Assembly: GCA_964652825.1 (NCBI GenBank)
Contig: CAZZCU010000014.1
Location: 1 to 64,000 of the forward strand
DNA from: CAZZCU01 sp964652825
Lineage (GTDB): Bacteria; Bdellovibrionota_B; Oligoflexia; Oligoflexales; CAZZCU01
DNA: 64,000 nt
Direction: 5' to 3'
The notes beneath the pieces were generated by a model, which did no database searches, was not told the DNA's origin, and saw only the letters and a program-made list of their open reading frames with translations. A program made the position numbers and the translations under genes. The number at the start of each line of letters is the position of its first letter. The stretch's first letter is position 1. Positions 1-9,668 of the stretch are shown in pieces.

Positions 1-239
1 GGACGCGACGCCAAATCTTCATCATTTTCTTTTAGTGCCGTGAGCTTGAAATTCACGATGTTTTCCCAGACATGTGCATCATAACTATAAGGATCCAGGG
101 TCGTCGTATTAGCCGCATCAAGAGATGTATCATCAACCGGCATTGGTGCCGACGAACGATGATCGCTGGGCGCATTGCATGCACTGATAACAAGCAAACT
201 GACTAAAATCACGACACGTTGAGGTACTAAAAACCGCAT
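1..239 (-). CDS. Putative lipoprotein, 3' end outside window
   Basis: An ATG at 237-239 on the minus strand opens a frame that stays open to base 1, giving about 79 residues before the window edge. The N-terminus has a short basic start, a hydrophobic stretch and a lipobox (LVISAC, Cys21), so it should be a lipidated envelope protein. The next ~25 residues are Ser/Asp/Thr-rich, like a linker. The visible mature part matches no family I recognise. It lies downstream of typA in the same direction, but the typA terminator at 271-314 separates them, so it probably has its own promoter or depends on read-through. Confidence 0.65.
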   Translation of the reverse strand, partial: MRFLVPQRVVILVSLLVISACNAPSDHRSSAPMPVDDTSLDAANTTTLDPYSYDAHVWENIVNFKLTALKENDEDLASR

Positions 240-270
240 AATTCAGGTAACCCCTCAAAATAATGACAAT

Positions 271-314
271 AAAAAAGGCCCTCGTCTCACACTACGGTAA
301 GACGAAAGCCCTTT
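271..314 (-). terminator. Rho-independent terminator of typA
   Basis: Read on the minus strand, a GC-containing stem (AAGGGCTTTCGTCT against AGACGAGGGCCTTT, one base unpaired) closes a short loop and is followed by a T run. It begins about 20 bases after the typA stop codon. Confidence 0.8.
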
Positions 315-333
315 GAGCAGGAATTATGCCAAC

Positions 334-2205
334 CTAAACTTTGTCGATTTTTCTAACGCTGCGTTGATTCGCTGGAAGAACTTTTTTGCGTAAACGTATC
401 GATTTAGGTGTCACCTCGATCCACTCATCGTCATCGATCCATTCAATACATTTTTCCAGACTCATTTTCTTAATACCGTAAAGATTAGTCAAACCATCCG
501 AGCCAGCGGCACGCACGTTTGTAAGTTTCTTTTCCTTAACGGGGTTCACATTCAAATCATTGTCTTTGGCACACTCACCGATAACCATACCTTCATAGAC
601 ATCAACACCAGTCCCGATGAACAATTCGCCACGTTCTTGCACGGACGCCAATGCATACTCGGTAGTTGTTCCCGAACGATCGGCAATCAGACAACCAGTT
701 TGGCGGTGAAAAATCGGCCCCACATGCGGTTTATAACCGATCGACTCCGAGCTGATCAAACCCGATCCGCGTGTGGCGGTCTTGAACATCGAGTTGGTAC
801 CAAGGATACCGCGCGTTGGAATCTCGAAAATCAACCGCACCCGTGGCTCATCAGTACTGCTGACCGTCGCGGCTTCATAGGAAACCAACATGCCTTTGCG
901 CTGTTGGTACATGCGCGTGACATCGCCGGCACAACTTTCGGGCAAATCCAAAGTCATACGTTCAAACGGCTCCAGTTTCTCGCCATTGTCAAACCGCATC
1001 AAGACGTTGGGACGACCGACCATGAACTCGTAGCCTTCGCGCCGCATCTTCTCGATCAAAATACCAAACTGCAACTCACCGCGACCCAACAGATAAAATT
1101 GATCCGGTACTTCGGTGTCTTCGAGCCGAAGCGCTACATTGTTACGTGTCTCGTTGAGCAAACGTTCACGCAACTCACGCGACTGAATCGACTTACCTTC
1201 CTTGCCGGAGTTAGGCGTGGTGTTGATTGAGAAAATCATTCGCATCGTCGGTTCTTCAACCTTAATGCGCTTAAGCGGGCCCGCTGTCAGACTGCTGAGC
1301 GTGTCGCCGATCTCTAGAATATCCGAACCAGCAACTAAACCGATATCGCCCGCTACCAGCTCATCAACCTCGACTTGCTTCATGCCTTCATAGGACAACA
1401 AGCGAAAAACCGGAAATTTCTGTGTGGTGGCTTCGCCCTTGTCATTGACACCATGACGTAGCAGCTCCTGATTGCGGCGAATCTTGCCGGAAGACACTCG
1501 TCCTAGCGCCAAGTTCCCCAGATAATCAGAATAAGCGATATTCGAGACCAGCATCTGCACGTCGCCACTCGCATCCCCTTGGGGGGCGGGAATCTGAAGA
1601 ATCTCGTCAAAAAGCGGTCGCAAATTACGTTCACCGCCGCCCTCAATTAAAACCGGTAACTGATTGGAATCAAGGGTACACCAGCCTTGTCGCGCGCATG
1701 CATAAATAATTGGGAAATCACATTGTTCATCGGAAGCACCGAGTTCAACGAATAAATCGAAAGCCTTATCAACACACTCTTGCACCATGTTGGTGCCAAT
1801 GGCTTCCGGGCGATCGACTTTATTGATGCACAAAACAATTTTTAAATTCTTATCGATGGCTTTCTGCAAAACAAAGCGTGTTTGCGGCAGCGGTCCTTCG
1901 ACAGCATCGACCAACAAAATCGCACCATCAACCATATCCATGATCCGCTCAACTTCGCCGCCGAAATCAGCGTGACCAGGCGTATCGACGATATTGACTT
2001 TGATCTCACCCAACCGGAATGAAGCATTCTTGGCGGAGATGGTGATCCCACGCTCGCGTTCCTGCGAGTCGGAGTCCATGACCCGTTCTGAGACATTTTC
2101 ATGCGCCTGAAAGGTGCCGGCTTGGCGCAGGATATAATCCACCAATGTCGTTTTGCCGTGATCGACGTGGGCAATAATACAGATATTACGTAAGTTTTTT
2201 GACAT
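334..2205 (-). CDS. typA: Translational GTPase TypA/BipA
   Basis: A 623-residue ribosome-binding GTPase of the elongation-factor superfamily, involved in ribosome assembly and stress or low-temperature growth. The GTPase motifs are intact: P-loop AHVDHGKT (12-19), switch I ERERGITI (49-56), DTPGHADF (74-81) and NKVD (128-131). EF-G-like domains follow, including the conserved GRGELQFGILIEKMRREG segment and the TypA-specific C-terminal region (about 480-605) with TRGSGL. The length is near the family norm of ~605-615. The gene is monocistronic, with a terminator directly downstream. The start follows an AAGGTCC-like sequence. Confidence 0.97.
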   Translation of the reverse strand: MSKNLRNICIIAHVDHGKTTLVDYILRQAGTFQAHENVSERVMDSDSQERERGITISAKNASFRLGEIKVNIVDTPGHADFGGEVERIMDMVDGAILLVDAVEGPLPQTRFVLQKAIDKNLKIVLCINKVDRPEAIGTNMVQECVDKAFDLFVELGASDEQCDFPIIYACARQGWCTLDSNQLPVLIEGGGERNLRPLFDEILQIPAPQGDASGDVQMLVSNIAYSDYLGNLALGRVSSGKIRRNQELLRHGVNDKGEATTQKFPVFRLLSYEGMKQVEVDELVAGDIGLVAGSDILEIGDTLSSLTAGPLKRIKVEEPTMRMIFSINTTPNSGKEGKSIQSRELRERLLNETRNNVALRLEDTEVPDQFYLLGRGELQFGILIEKMRREGYEFMVGRPNVLMRFDNGEKLEPFERMTLDLPESCAGDVTRMYQQRKGMLVSYEAATVSSTDEPRVRLIFEIPTRGILGTNSMFKTATRGSGLISSESIGYKPHVGPIFHRQTGCLIADRSGTTTEYALASVQERGELFIGTGVDVYEGMVIGECAKDNDLNVNPVKEKKLTNVRAAGSDGLTNLYGIKKMSLEKCIEWIDDDEWIEVTPKSIRLRKKVLPANQRSVRKIDKV

Positions 2206-2356
2206 AAGGACCTTAGATTATTAAGGAAATCTTGAAGCAGCACACAAAAATTGAGAGCCGGTAGTATAGATTGACGAGATAGCAAAAACCACAAAAAAGC
2301 TAAAGTTTTTCGCGAATCTGCCGATAAGGAGCTTACTATTTTTATGAGGTGATGCC

Positions 2357-2995
2357 GTGTTTACCAGCCGAACTGCTCTGTACATCCCTGCAATTGCCGC
2401 TTTACTTGTGGTTAACGTCGCCTGCCAGGACTCCAAAGGCACGCAACGCACAGCCAGTAATATGAGCGCACCGGCAAATCCTTCAACCGACCCGTTACCG
2501 ACCGACACGTCCGCCAATGCTTCGCCGGTCACAACGACCAAGGATCTTTTGACCAAGGACGAGCTTATTAACTACCTGCGCCTGGCGGCCACCACCGGCA
2601 AGCTATTGGTCAGCAACAAATATAAAAGCAGCGATGCCACCAAATACGAACTCTATGATGATGCCATCGACTTCAGCCAGCAAAACATCATTGATTTCCT
2701 GAAAGGCAAAGACGCCAAAGAATCTGCTGATGCCATGCTCGCCTATGTCGAGCAGCGTCGCACGGAATTCAAAATCAAAGAAGAAAGCTGGGCGAAAATC
2801 CAGGAAAACACCGAAAAATTCTATACCGATCTCGGCGCACAACGCGACTCGGGCGAACTGTTCCAGAATTCACCGACCGAGTTTATCGCCTTGCTTATCA
2901 AAGCCCTACCAGCTGAGATACTTGGTGATCTGGGCGACGGCTTTGATGTCACCTCGTTGATCGAGCTGGCCGGCAATCTGTTCAAAAAACAGTAG
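2357..2995 (+). CDS. Putative lipoprotein of unknown function
   Basis: A 212-residue protein starting at GTG 2357, the only start available because an in-frame stop lies at 2345. It is preceded by GAGGTGAT. The signal peptide ends in a lipobox (LLVVNVAC), followed by a Ser/Thr/Pro/Asn linker to about residue 58 and then an alpha-helical, charged domain with many Lys/Glu residues. The helical part matches no family I recognise. It is divergent from typA and convergent with the PBP gene, whose stop lies 10 bases beyond its own. Confidence 0.75.
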   Translation: MFTSRTALYIPAIAALLVVNVACQDSKGTQRTASNMSAPANPSTDPLPTDTSANASPVTTTKDLLTKDELINYLRLAATTGKLLVSNKYKSSDATKYELYDDAIDFSQQNIIDFLKGKDAKESADAMLAYVEQRRTEFKIKEESWAKIQENTEKFYTDLGAQRDSGELFQNSPTEFIALLIKALPAEILGDLGDGFDVTSLIELAGNLFKKQ

Positions 2996-3005
2996 AAACT
3001 AACCA

Positions 3006-6000
3006 CTACCACAACTGTTCTTCGGTCATCGGCCCGGATTCTTGTTCCGGCGATTGCGGCGCTGGCATTTGTGCCGGCGGCGGCTGTGGTTTGGGGATTG
3101 GTGGCAGCTCGTCATCATCATCGATCGGCATCGATCCCGGTGATAACAACGGCTTCGACGGCGGTGCCGTCACGGCACCAGCCGGGTTGCCGCCGGCAGA
3201 AGCGGCATTTTCAACGCGACTTGGTGTAATCGTACCACCTGCTTCGCCAGGTTTTGGCACCGGGGCGAAAGGACTAAATAACCGTAGCGGCGTCATGCCA
3301 CCCAGATGCGTATCGGTGGGAATCCGCACGGTAGTGCGTACGCTGCTACTCAGCGCAAACTCACTCTCGCCCGTCTCGCCGCTTCTATTAATATCCGTGG
3401 TTGCAAAAATCTCGGACTCGTTCTGATCCGCTTGCCGTAAAACAACACCGCGCGGCAAATCGATGGCGATCGATGAAGAATTGCTTGGAAACTTCAGCGG
3501 CCACTCCTGGCGCTGTAAAACCTTGATGTCAAGCGCGTCAAGATTCTCTGTATACTGCTTGCCTTCAATCGCGCTCTTGGCAAACTCGGTCCACGCCGGT
3601 AATGCACCGACACCACCGGAGATACGCACACCACCACGTTGCATCGCCAGATTACGATCATAACCAACGTATGACGCCAACACATAACTATTGCCAGGGT
3701 CAAGCGGTGCATTTTTGCTAACAGGATACGGCACAAAACCGGCAAATGATGCCGTCGTATAATCGTTGGTCGTGCCGGTTTTACCGAATGCCGGAATCCG
3801 AATTGGTGTCGGCGCGCCCTGCCCGCCACCATAATTGATGTACAATTCACCGCGCGCGCGCCGTCCCGTACCATGTGTGACGACTTTGCGGAGAATTTGC
3901 TGCATTTGCAGCGAATACTCCGGACGAACAAGTTGATGTTCAATTCGTTCCGGCTCATATAAGACATTGCCAAACCGATCTTCGATCCGACGGATGAAGT
4001 TCAGTTGATTCTCCGGGCCCTCTTTATAAAACTTGTAGGTCTTGCCTTCGATAAAGGTCTGATAAATCTTGGCGACTTCGCCCAAAGTCACAACATTGGC
4101 ACCCAATGGGAAAGACAACACCGGCTCGATTTTTGAGTACGTACCCATCTGCCGACACAACTCGACCAGATAGTTCAAACCGACGGCGACGCGAAAATCA
4201 TGATGATGGAAGTAACGCGGCAGATCATAAGTATCTTGAATTGACATCACCGCGTCGTAACGTTCGGCTAAATTATTCTCGATCTTGCGATAATACGCCT
4301 GCGGCAGATAACCTTCGAGTAGTACATCTCCGACCGCGATATTGGCGCGGCTGCCAAAGATACTGCTACCGCCCCAAATTGACTGCACGTCCAGCGCGTT
4401 TAACGCCCGTCCACCCGCTGTTGCCGCCATGACCGCTTTATTCTTAACCTGTCGGGGTTCCTCACCCTGCATCACTTTAAAATAACCGAGAGCAGGCTTG
4501 TTACCGCGACTGGGCATCACGCGAAAACGTGCGAAAAACGGCTGTAATACCGGGTCGGCGAACACGGCATCGGCGCCTTTCTCGCTGACAACTTTCTCAA
4601 TCGTGCCCCAATCTTCGTTTAACGCCTGGGCTAAAGCACCGTGTCGAACAAAGTTGTTCTTAATCAATTCGATTCTCAGTGCAATCTCGCGCTCACTGAG
4701 CTCTTCTTCATTAGTGGCATACAACGTCTGCAACTCGGCTTCATAGCCTTTGCCAAACCACATCTTATTCAATTTGCCGAGCAGATAATCTTTACCGGAA
4801 AATACTAAATCCGGCGCCAGATCGGCGATCGCGCTATTCAACTCAAATTCGCGCACGCCCTGGTTATCCAGTTGCACTCCGGTTTTTTTGGCAACCCGAT
4901 AATGAAAATCCCGCGGCGACTCGCCATCATGCGGCAACAAATCCAATGCACCCATCAACGCTTTGAATTGATCAAGATTCAACTTCTCAACCAATGACGA
5001 TGTTAAATAAATGGATGCCAAGTTCTCCGACAAAGTACCGGCGAAGATCATCGAGACACTACGATACGGACTGGGGTGATCGGGACGCGGATAATAAAAA
5101 CGCCCCTGATACGGGAACACGCGGCGTTCGTTATCGAGTTGGTCGAGCATTGACCAACCCAACTGAAGAGCCGCGTAATAAACGACTGACTTAAAAACCG
5201 AGCCGGGCTGCCGCGCGGCGCTTATCGCCCGGTTATAACCCATGGTGTCAAAGCCCGAGACAACCGCGCGTACTTCGCCCTTATCGATGGCGATCATCCC
5301 GCCGCTCACTATCGGTCGCCGTTGTAATTCAACTACGGCATGGTGCTTAACCGGATCGTATTCTCTGACTTCGACAAATAACACGTCATCCACTTTAATT
5401 GTTTTCAAGAAATTTTTTAGATTCTGCTGATAACCAATAAGATTACCGATATCCATTTGTTTGGCGAAACGCACCAGCGCGTCGGCGGGAACGACGCCTT
5501 TTGGCAAACCAAAATCAACTTCAACACTCGGATTTTTATCAGTCGCATTCACTTTCAAAACTTTGGCGAAGTAATACTGATTTACTTCTAGGTCACGCAA
5601 TACGGTAAACAAAGCCGGATCCTCCGGCTTAAACGGCTGCAAGATGGTTTCAAGTCGCGACAGATTGCGTCGCATCGCCAACTGCATTTTCTCCTGAAAG
5701 GTTGCGTCCAGGGTCGTAAAGATACGTAAACCGGCATTATTCAGATCTTCATCGGACTCAAGATTGACGGCCTCAAGAATTTCTTTGCGCTTCAGTTGGC
5801 CGCGAATAAGCGATACCAACGCAACCTCGGAAGTCCGGAACTTACCGCGATTAAACGGCACCTGCATATCCCAGGCTTCCTTAAATTCCGCTTCGGTGAT
5901 CCAACCTTGTTCCAGCATCCGTCGCAAAACGTAATTCTTGCGATCATTGGCATCAATATGAGCCCTCTCGCGTGCTTCCACGGTGTACTTGATGAACGGA

Positions 6001-6680
6001 TTGTACTTGCTCGGTCCCTTCACGGAGCCGGCAATAAATGCGGCTTCCACCAAATCCAGATCATGGACTTCTTTGTTAAAGAAATATCGTGCCGCGATAC
6101 CGATACCGTTACCGTTAGAAGCAACGTGGAATTGATTTAAGTAAAATTCCAGAATCTGCTTCTTGTCGTACATACGCTCAAGTTGAAAAGCGGCGATGAC
6201 TTCCTTGAACTTGCGCGTAAAAGTCCGTTCGCGTCGGTCGAGTAGATTTTTAACGGTCTGTTGCGTGATGGTCGAACCACCGCGACGAAAGCCTTCGGCC
6301 GCGGCTAGCATGATCGCAGCCGGATCAACACCGTGATGATGATAAAAACTCTTGTCCTCTGACGCGATTATCGCGTTGATCATGTGCGCCGGAACTTCGT
6401 CGATTGGAATGTAGCGACGATGTCCCTGATCAAAAAAACTGCCAAGCCTGGTCTCTTCATCTAAATAGAAGATCGAGGTTTCTTCGTTAATGCGCGCCAT
6501 GATCGCAGTTTTTTTAAGATGCGAATCATCGCCGAAAAAAACCTGGAAAATAATAACCGTCACCGCGCCGATGCCACAAAAAAAGCCCAGCGCCGCCAAT
6601 GCCAACAAAACCCATGGCGTATGCCGCAACTTGGCACGCCAATGTTGCCAGTCGAACTGCAATCCGACCTCCAAAAGCAA
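3006..6680 (-). CDS. Class A penicillin-binding protein (PBP1A-like), unusually long
   Basis: A bifunctional peptidoglycan glycosyltransferase/transpeptidase of 1224 residues; the usual length is 750-900. Order: one N-terminal membrane helix (about 22-50); a GT51 domain with catalytic Glu108 in IIASEDKSFY, then GGSTITQQ (134-141) and RKFKE (156-160); and a transpeptidase domain with SVFK (Ser494), SEN (551-553) and KTGTT near residue 965. About 410 residues lie between SxN and KTG, against about 190 in E. coli PBP1a, so a large insertion sits around 575-830. The tail (about 1100-1224) is Pro/Ser-rich with a run of PPIPKPQPPP character. It acts in the periplasm, anchored in the inner membrane. 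No partner genes adjoin it. Confidence 0.93.
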   Translation of the reverse strand: MLLEVGLQFDWQHWRAKLRHTPWVLLALAALGFFCGIGAVTVIIFQVFFGDDSHLKKTAIMARINEETSIFYLDEETRLGSFFDQGHRRYIPIDEVPAHMINAIIASEDKSFYHHHGVDPAAIMLAAAEGFRRGGSTITQQTVKNLLDRRERTFTRKFKEVIAAFQLERMYDKKQILEFYLNQFHVASNGNGIGIAARYFFNKEVHDLDLVEAAFIAGSVKGPSKYNPFIKYTVEARERAHIDANDRKNYVLRRMLEQGWITEAEFKEAWDMQVPFNRGKFRTSEVALVSLIRGQLKRKEILEAVNLESDEDLNNAGLRIFTTLDATFQEKMQLAMRRNLSRLETILQPFKPEDPALFTVLRDLEVNQYYFAKVLKVNATDKNPSVEVDFGLPKGVVPADALVRFAKQMDIGNLIGYQQNLKNFLKTIKVDDVLFVEVREYDPVKHHAVVELQRRPIVSGGMIAIDKGEVRAVVSGFDTMGYNRAISAARQPGSVFKSVVYYAALQLGWSMLDQLDNERRVFPYQGRFYYPRPDHPSPYRSVSMIFAGTLSENLASIYLTSSLVEKLNLDQFKALMGALDLLPHDGESPRDFHYRVAKKTGVQLDNQGVREFELNSAIADLAPDLVFSGKDYLLGKLNKMWFGKGYEAELQTLYATNEEELSEREIALRIELIKNNFVRHGALAQALNEDWGTIEKVVSEKGADAVFADPVLQPFFARFRVMPSRGNKPALGYFKVMQGEEPRQVKNKAVMAATAGGRALNALDVQSIWGGSSIFGSRANIAVGDVLLEGYLPQAYYRKIENNLAERYDAVMSIQDTYDLPRYFHHHDFRVAVGLNYLVELCRQMGTYSKIEPVLSFPLGANVVTLGEVAKIYQTFIEGKTYKFYKEGPENQLNFIRRIEDRFGNVLYEPERIEHQLVRPEYSLQMQQILRKVVTHGTGRRARGELYINYGGGQGAPTPIRIPAFGKTGTTNDYTTASFAGFVPYPVSKNAPLDPGNSYVLASYVGYDRNLAMQRGGVRISGGVGALPAWTEFAKSAIEGKQYTENLDALDIKVLQRQEWPLKFPSNSSSIAIDLPRGVVLRQADQNESEIFATTDINRSGETGESEFALSSSVRTTVRIPTDTHLGGMTPLRLFSPFAPVPKPGEAGGTITPSRVENAASAGGNPAGAVTAPPSKPLLSPGSMPIDDDDELPPIPKPQPPPAQMPAPQSPEQESGPMTEEQLW

Positions 6681-6785
6681 AAAATATTATTAAAATTATT
6701 ACGTTAAATCGCCGTATTGTCCACTGATAGTCAACCCGACGACTCTCATGATATAGATGCCGCGTCGATGTTTTGGGAGTCCAGG

Positions 6786-7022
6786 ATGCTTCATCACAGC
6801 CAAGCAAAGCCAGTTTCAACAACCTCCGTACCGTCCACCAAAATCTTATCGCTGGCGGATGTGCACGATTTAAGAAACGCCAGCACAACACTCGGCATGG
6901 CCATGCAGGAGTTGTTGGCCGGCTATCGATTTGACGATTATCTGGGACAACAGAAACTCGCGGCGATGGAAAGAGCGGTGGAGCGTTTGCAAACCATCGC
7001 GTATAATTTGACAAATGAATAA
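6786..7022 (+). CDS. Small hypothetical protein coupled to the aromatic hydroxylase
   Basis: The preferred start is ATG 6786 (78 aa) because GGGAG at 6775-6779 sits six bases upstream. The same frame is open back to TTG 6717 (101 aa), but that codon has no ribosome-binding site. The C-terminal two thirds look helical (LRNASTTLGMAMQELL, then AAMERAVERLQTIA). The last codons overlap the start of the hydroxylase (ATGAATAA, 7015-7022), so translation is likely coupled. I recognise no family. It could be a small partner or regulator of the enzyme; that is inference from position only. Confidence 0.6.
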   Translation: MLHHSQAKPVSTTSVPSTKILSLADVHDLRNASTTLGMAMQELLAGYRFDDYLGQQKLAAMERAVERLQTIAYNLTNE

Positions 7023-8775
7023 AAGCGCGCAAAATCTCCCTGAATATCTACAACGTTACTGTACCGAACAGGATTATGCGCGTTACACGCCGCGAGAGCA
7101 TGCCACCTGGCGTTACATTATGCGCCAGGCTCAGGTTTTCTTTGCCGAACATGCCGTGCCGTCCTATTTGGAAGGTCTCAAGAAAACCGGCATCCCCATC
7201 GAAGCGATACCACACGTGAACGCCATTGATGAATGCCTGAAAGCATTTGGTTGGGGGGCGGTAGGCGTTACCGGCTTTATTCCACCGGCGGCGTTTCTGG
7301 ACTTTCAGGCACGCGGCATCATGCCCATCGCCATGGATATGCGCAGCCTGGAACATGTCGCCTATACACCAGCGCCCGATATTGTCCATGAAGCAGCCGG
7401 CCATGTTCCGATCTTAATCGACGCCGCTTATCGCGACTATCTTAAGCAATATGCGACCATGGCCAAGAAAGCCATTATCTCTCATGACGACATCATGCTT
7501 TATGAGGCGATCCGCTATTTATCGGACATCAAGGAAAACCCGGATACCAAACCCGAGGACATTAAAATCGCCGAGCAACGGCTATGCGAAGCGACCGCGG
7601 CAGTGAAAGAAGTCACGGAATTGGCGCAAGTGGCACGCATGAACTGGTGGACGGCGGAATACGGTTTAGTGGGTGATCTGAAGAATCCAAAAATCTACGG
7701 CGCCGGCCTGTTGTCGTCGGTTGGCGAAAGCAAACATTGTCTTACCGATAAGGTACGTAAAATTCGTCTTTCCATCGATTGCATACACCAAGGTTACGAT
7801 ATTACCGAACCACAACCGCAATTATTCGTCGCCGAGTCCATGGAACAATTGCCAGAGGTGTTGCACGAATTGGAAAACAGCATGGCTTATAAAACCGGCG
7901 GCGAGGCAGGCTTGCGAAAAGCCAAGCAAGCAACATCAGTAAATACGGTGGTGTTGGATTCGGGCGTTTCTGCAAGCGGCATACTCAGCGACTATATTAC
8001 CGCTGGCAACACGGTGGAATTCATACGCTTCGGCGGACCGGTACAACTTGCGCTGCATGAGATCGAGCTTGCCGGACACGGACGCGCGCGCCATGCCGAA
8101 GGCTTCAGCTCGCCGATCGGTTATTGGCAACAGCGCCCGGAGCAGCCACCGCAAACGTTCTCCGATGCGCAACTCGCCGAACAAGGTATTCACAAAGGCG
8201 GGAAAGCCAAACTGGAATTTCGCTCCGGCTTTGTCGTAACTGGTATCGTCAAAGACTGGCACCGTCACGGCGGCAATCTGCTTTATATCACCTGGCGGGA
8301 TTGTTCGGTGCGTCGCGGTGAGCAGCGGTATTTTGAGCCTGCCTGGGGTGAGTTCGATATGTTAGTCGGCGCTGAGGTTGTTTCGGTGTTCGGCGGACCG
8401 GCTGATCGCGCTGCCTATGGTCACTATGAACTCGGCAAAGTCAGCAGCTCCCCGGGACGTCAATCGCCTTTTACCGCGACCGAAAAAGAACTCTTCGAGT
8501 TGTACGCGCGTACCCGCGCTTTGCGCGAACAACAACCAGTACCTACAAGCGAACTGCAGAAAATTGCTGAACGTGCGATCCAACCGCAGTTCAAACAAGA
8601 TTGGTTGCTCGCTTTGGAAATCGCCGAGATCGCCAAACAGCAACGTTCGTTAACTCCCGACCTTCCCTGGCTGAAAGCCATTCATCAGCATCTAGCCACA
8701 ACCCGCCAAACCGCGGACGCCGTTACTGTCGAGTTGGTGGAACGTGGCTTGGCATTGATCGAGGTCCCCGCATAA
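7015..8775 (+). CDS. Aromatic amino acid hydroxylase (phenylalanine 4-monooxygenase-like), long form
   Basis: A 586-residue tetrahydropterin-dependent non-heme iron hydroxylase. The iron triad is visible: His125 and His130 in PDIVHEAAGH and Glu215 in NWWTAEYGLVG. The catalytic domain (about 20-310) is followed by about 270 residues absent from the ~260-300 aa enzymes of Pseudomonas or Chromobacterium. The tail includes a small beta-rich segment (about 395-470, with GIVKDWHRHGGN and WGEFDMLVG) and a helical end. Phe to Tyr conversion is the usual reaction, but substrate choice cannot be read from the sequence. No pterin-recycling gene adjoins it. It overlaps the preceding small gene by eight bases. 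Confidence 0.9.
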   Translation: MNKSAQNLPEYLQRYCTEQDYARYTPREHATWRYIMRQAQVFFAEHAVPSYLEGLKKTGIPIEAIPHVNAIDECLKAFGWGAVGVTGFIPPAAFLDFQARGIMPIAMDMRSLEHVAYTPAPDIVHEAAGHVPILIDAAYRDYLKQYATMAKKAIISHDDIMLYEAIRYLSDIKENPDTKPEDIKIAEQRLCEATAAVKEVTELAQVARMNWWTAEYGLVGDLKNPKIYGAGLLSSVGESKHCLTDKVRKIRLSIDCIHQGYDITEPQPQLFVAESMEQLPEVLHELENSMAYKTGGEAGLRKAKQATSVNTVVLDSGVSASGILSDYITAGNTVEFIRFGGPVQLALHEIELAGHGRARHAEGFSSPIGYWQQRPEQPPQTFSDAQLAEQGIHKGGKAKLEFRSGFVVTGIVKDWHRHGGNLLYITWRDCSVRRGEQRYFEPAWGEFDMLVGAEVVSVFGGPADRAAYGHYELGKVSSSPGRQSPFTATEKELFELYARTRALREQQPVPTSELQKIAERAIQPQFKQDWLLALEIAEIAKQQRSLTPDLPWLKAIHQHLATTRQTADAVTVELVERGLALIEVPA

Positions 8776-8780
8776 CATCG

Positions 8781-9668
8781 ATGCCACGGCTGGGACCCAT
8801 TCTTGTCGCGCTCGGCGCCTTACTTTGGGCGTCCGATATGATTTTTCGCGCGCGCCTGGTTGCCACGTACTCACCGCTGTTCATGGTGTTTTTGAATCAT
8901 TGGATATGCGTGATCTGTCTTTTGCCTTTTTGCTGGCGGCATCTACGCGCACTGCGTCGGTTTTCGCGCGCGGATTGGCTGGCGGTCATATTTCTTGGCA
9001 TCGGTAGCAGTGCTGCGGCGATGATTTTTTTCACCATGGCTTTCGCCGCGACCCATGACTATGCCGTGCCCGCACTGGTGCAAAAGGTCCAACCGCTCTT
9101 CGCTATCGCCCTCGCTCGCCTCACCCTAAAAGAACGCTTACCAAATAAATTTTGGTTATGGTTAGTGATAGCGATGTTAGGTGTCTATCTATTAGCTTTC
9201 GGTGCCACCTGGGTGGGACCAAGTTTATATGCCACGGCATTTGCGCCGATTTTTTATGCTCTGCTGGCAGCGGCGATTTGGGGTGCTGGCACTGTTGCCG
9301 GACGCAGTTTGTCGCTGCATCATTCGTTTTTGGTGGTCACCACGGCCCGCTATGTTGTGGCGACTATTTTTCTGAGCGCATTGATCCTACTGCATGGCAG
9401 TTGGCCAGAAATCAAACTCATTCAAGGACACGACACTCTTTGGTTTTTATTGATGGCGCTGCTGCCGGGACTCGTGGCTCTGCTGGTGTATTATCGCGGC
9501 ATGCAAACTACCGATGCCTCGACCGCCTCGTTGGCCGAACTGACTTTCCCACTTGGCACCGTCGTGTTCAGTTGGTTGTTTCTTGACGCGCCGCTGACGT
9601 CGCCACAACTACTCGGCGCCGCCTGTTTGATGTATGCGGTGCTGGCCGCCAGTCGACCACGCACTTAG
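8781..9668 (+). CDS. DMT-superfamily (EamA) membrane transporter
   Basis: A 295-residue inner-membrane protein with about ten hydrophobic helices in two EamA repeats, the second starting near residue 150 (YATAFAPIFYALLAAAIWG). The start ATG 8781 lies five bases after the hydroxylase stop. Earlier in-frame starts would lie inside the hydroxylase gene and were rejected. Family members export amino acids or other metabolites. Position behind an aromatic amino acid hydroxylase hints at an aromatic compound, but the substrate is not determined. The end overlaps the convergent SDR gene by four bases. Confidence 0.88.
   Translation: MPRLGPILVALGALLWASDMIFRARLVATYSPLFMVFLNHWICVICLLPFCWRHLRALRRFSRADWLAVIFLGIGSSAAAMIFFTMAFAATHDYAVPALVQKVQPLFAIALARLTLKERLPNKFWLWLVIAMLGVYLLAFGATWVGPSLYATAFAPIFYALLAAAIWGAGTVAGRSLSLHHSFLVVTTARYVVATIFLSALILLHGSWPEIKLIQGHDTLWFLLMALLPGLVALLVYYRGMQTTDASTASLAELTFPLGTVVFSWLFLDAPLTSPQLLGAACLMYAVLAASRPRT

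Noticed and set aside
637..1230. 197-codon open frame on the plus strand inside typA
   Set aside because: It lies wholly opposite a well-conserved gene and its product has no recognisable domain; long antisense frames recur here because of codon composition.
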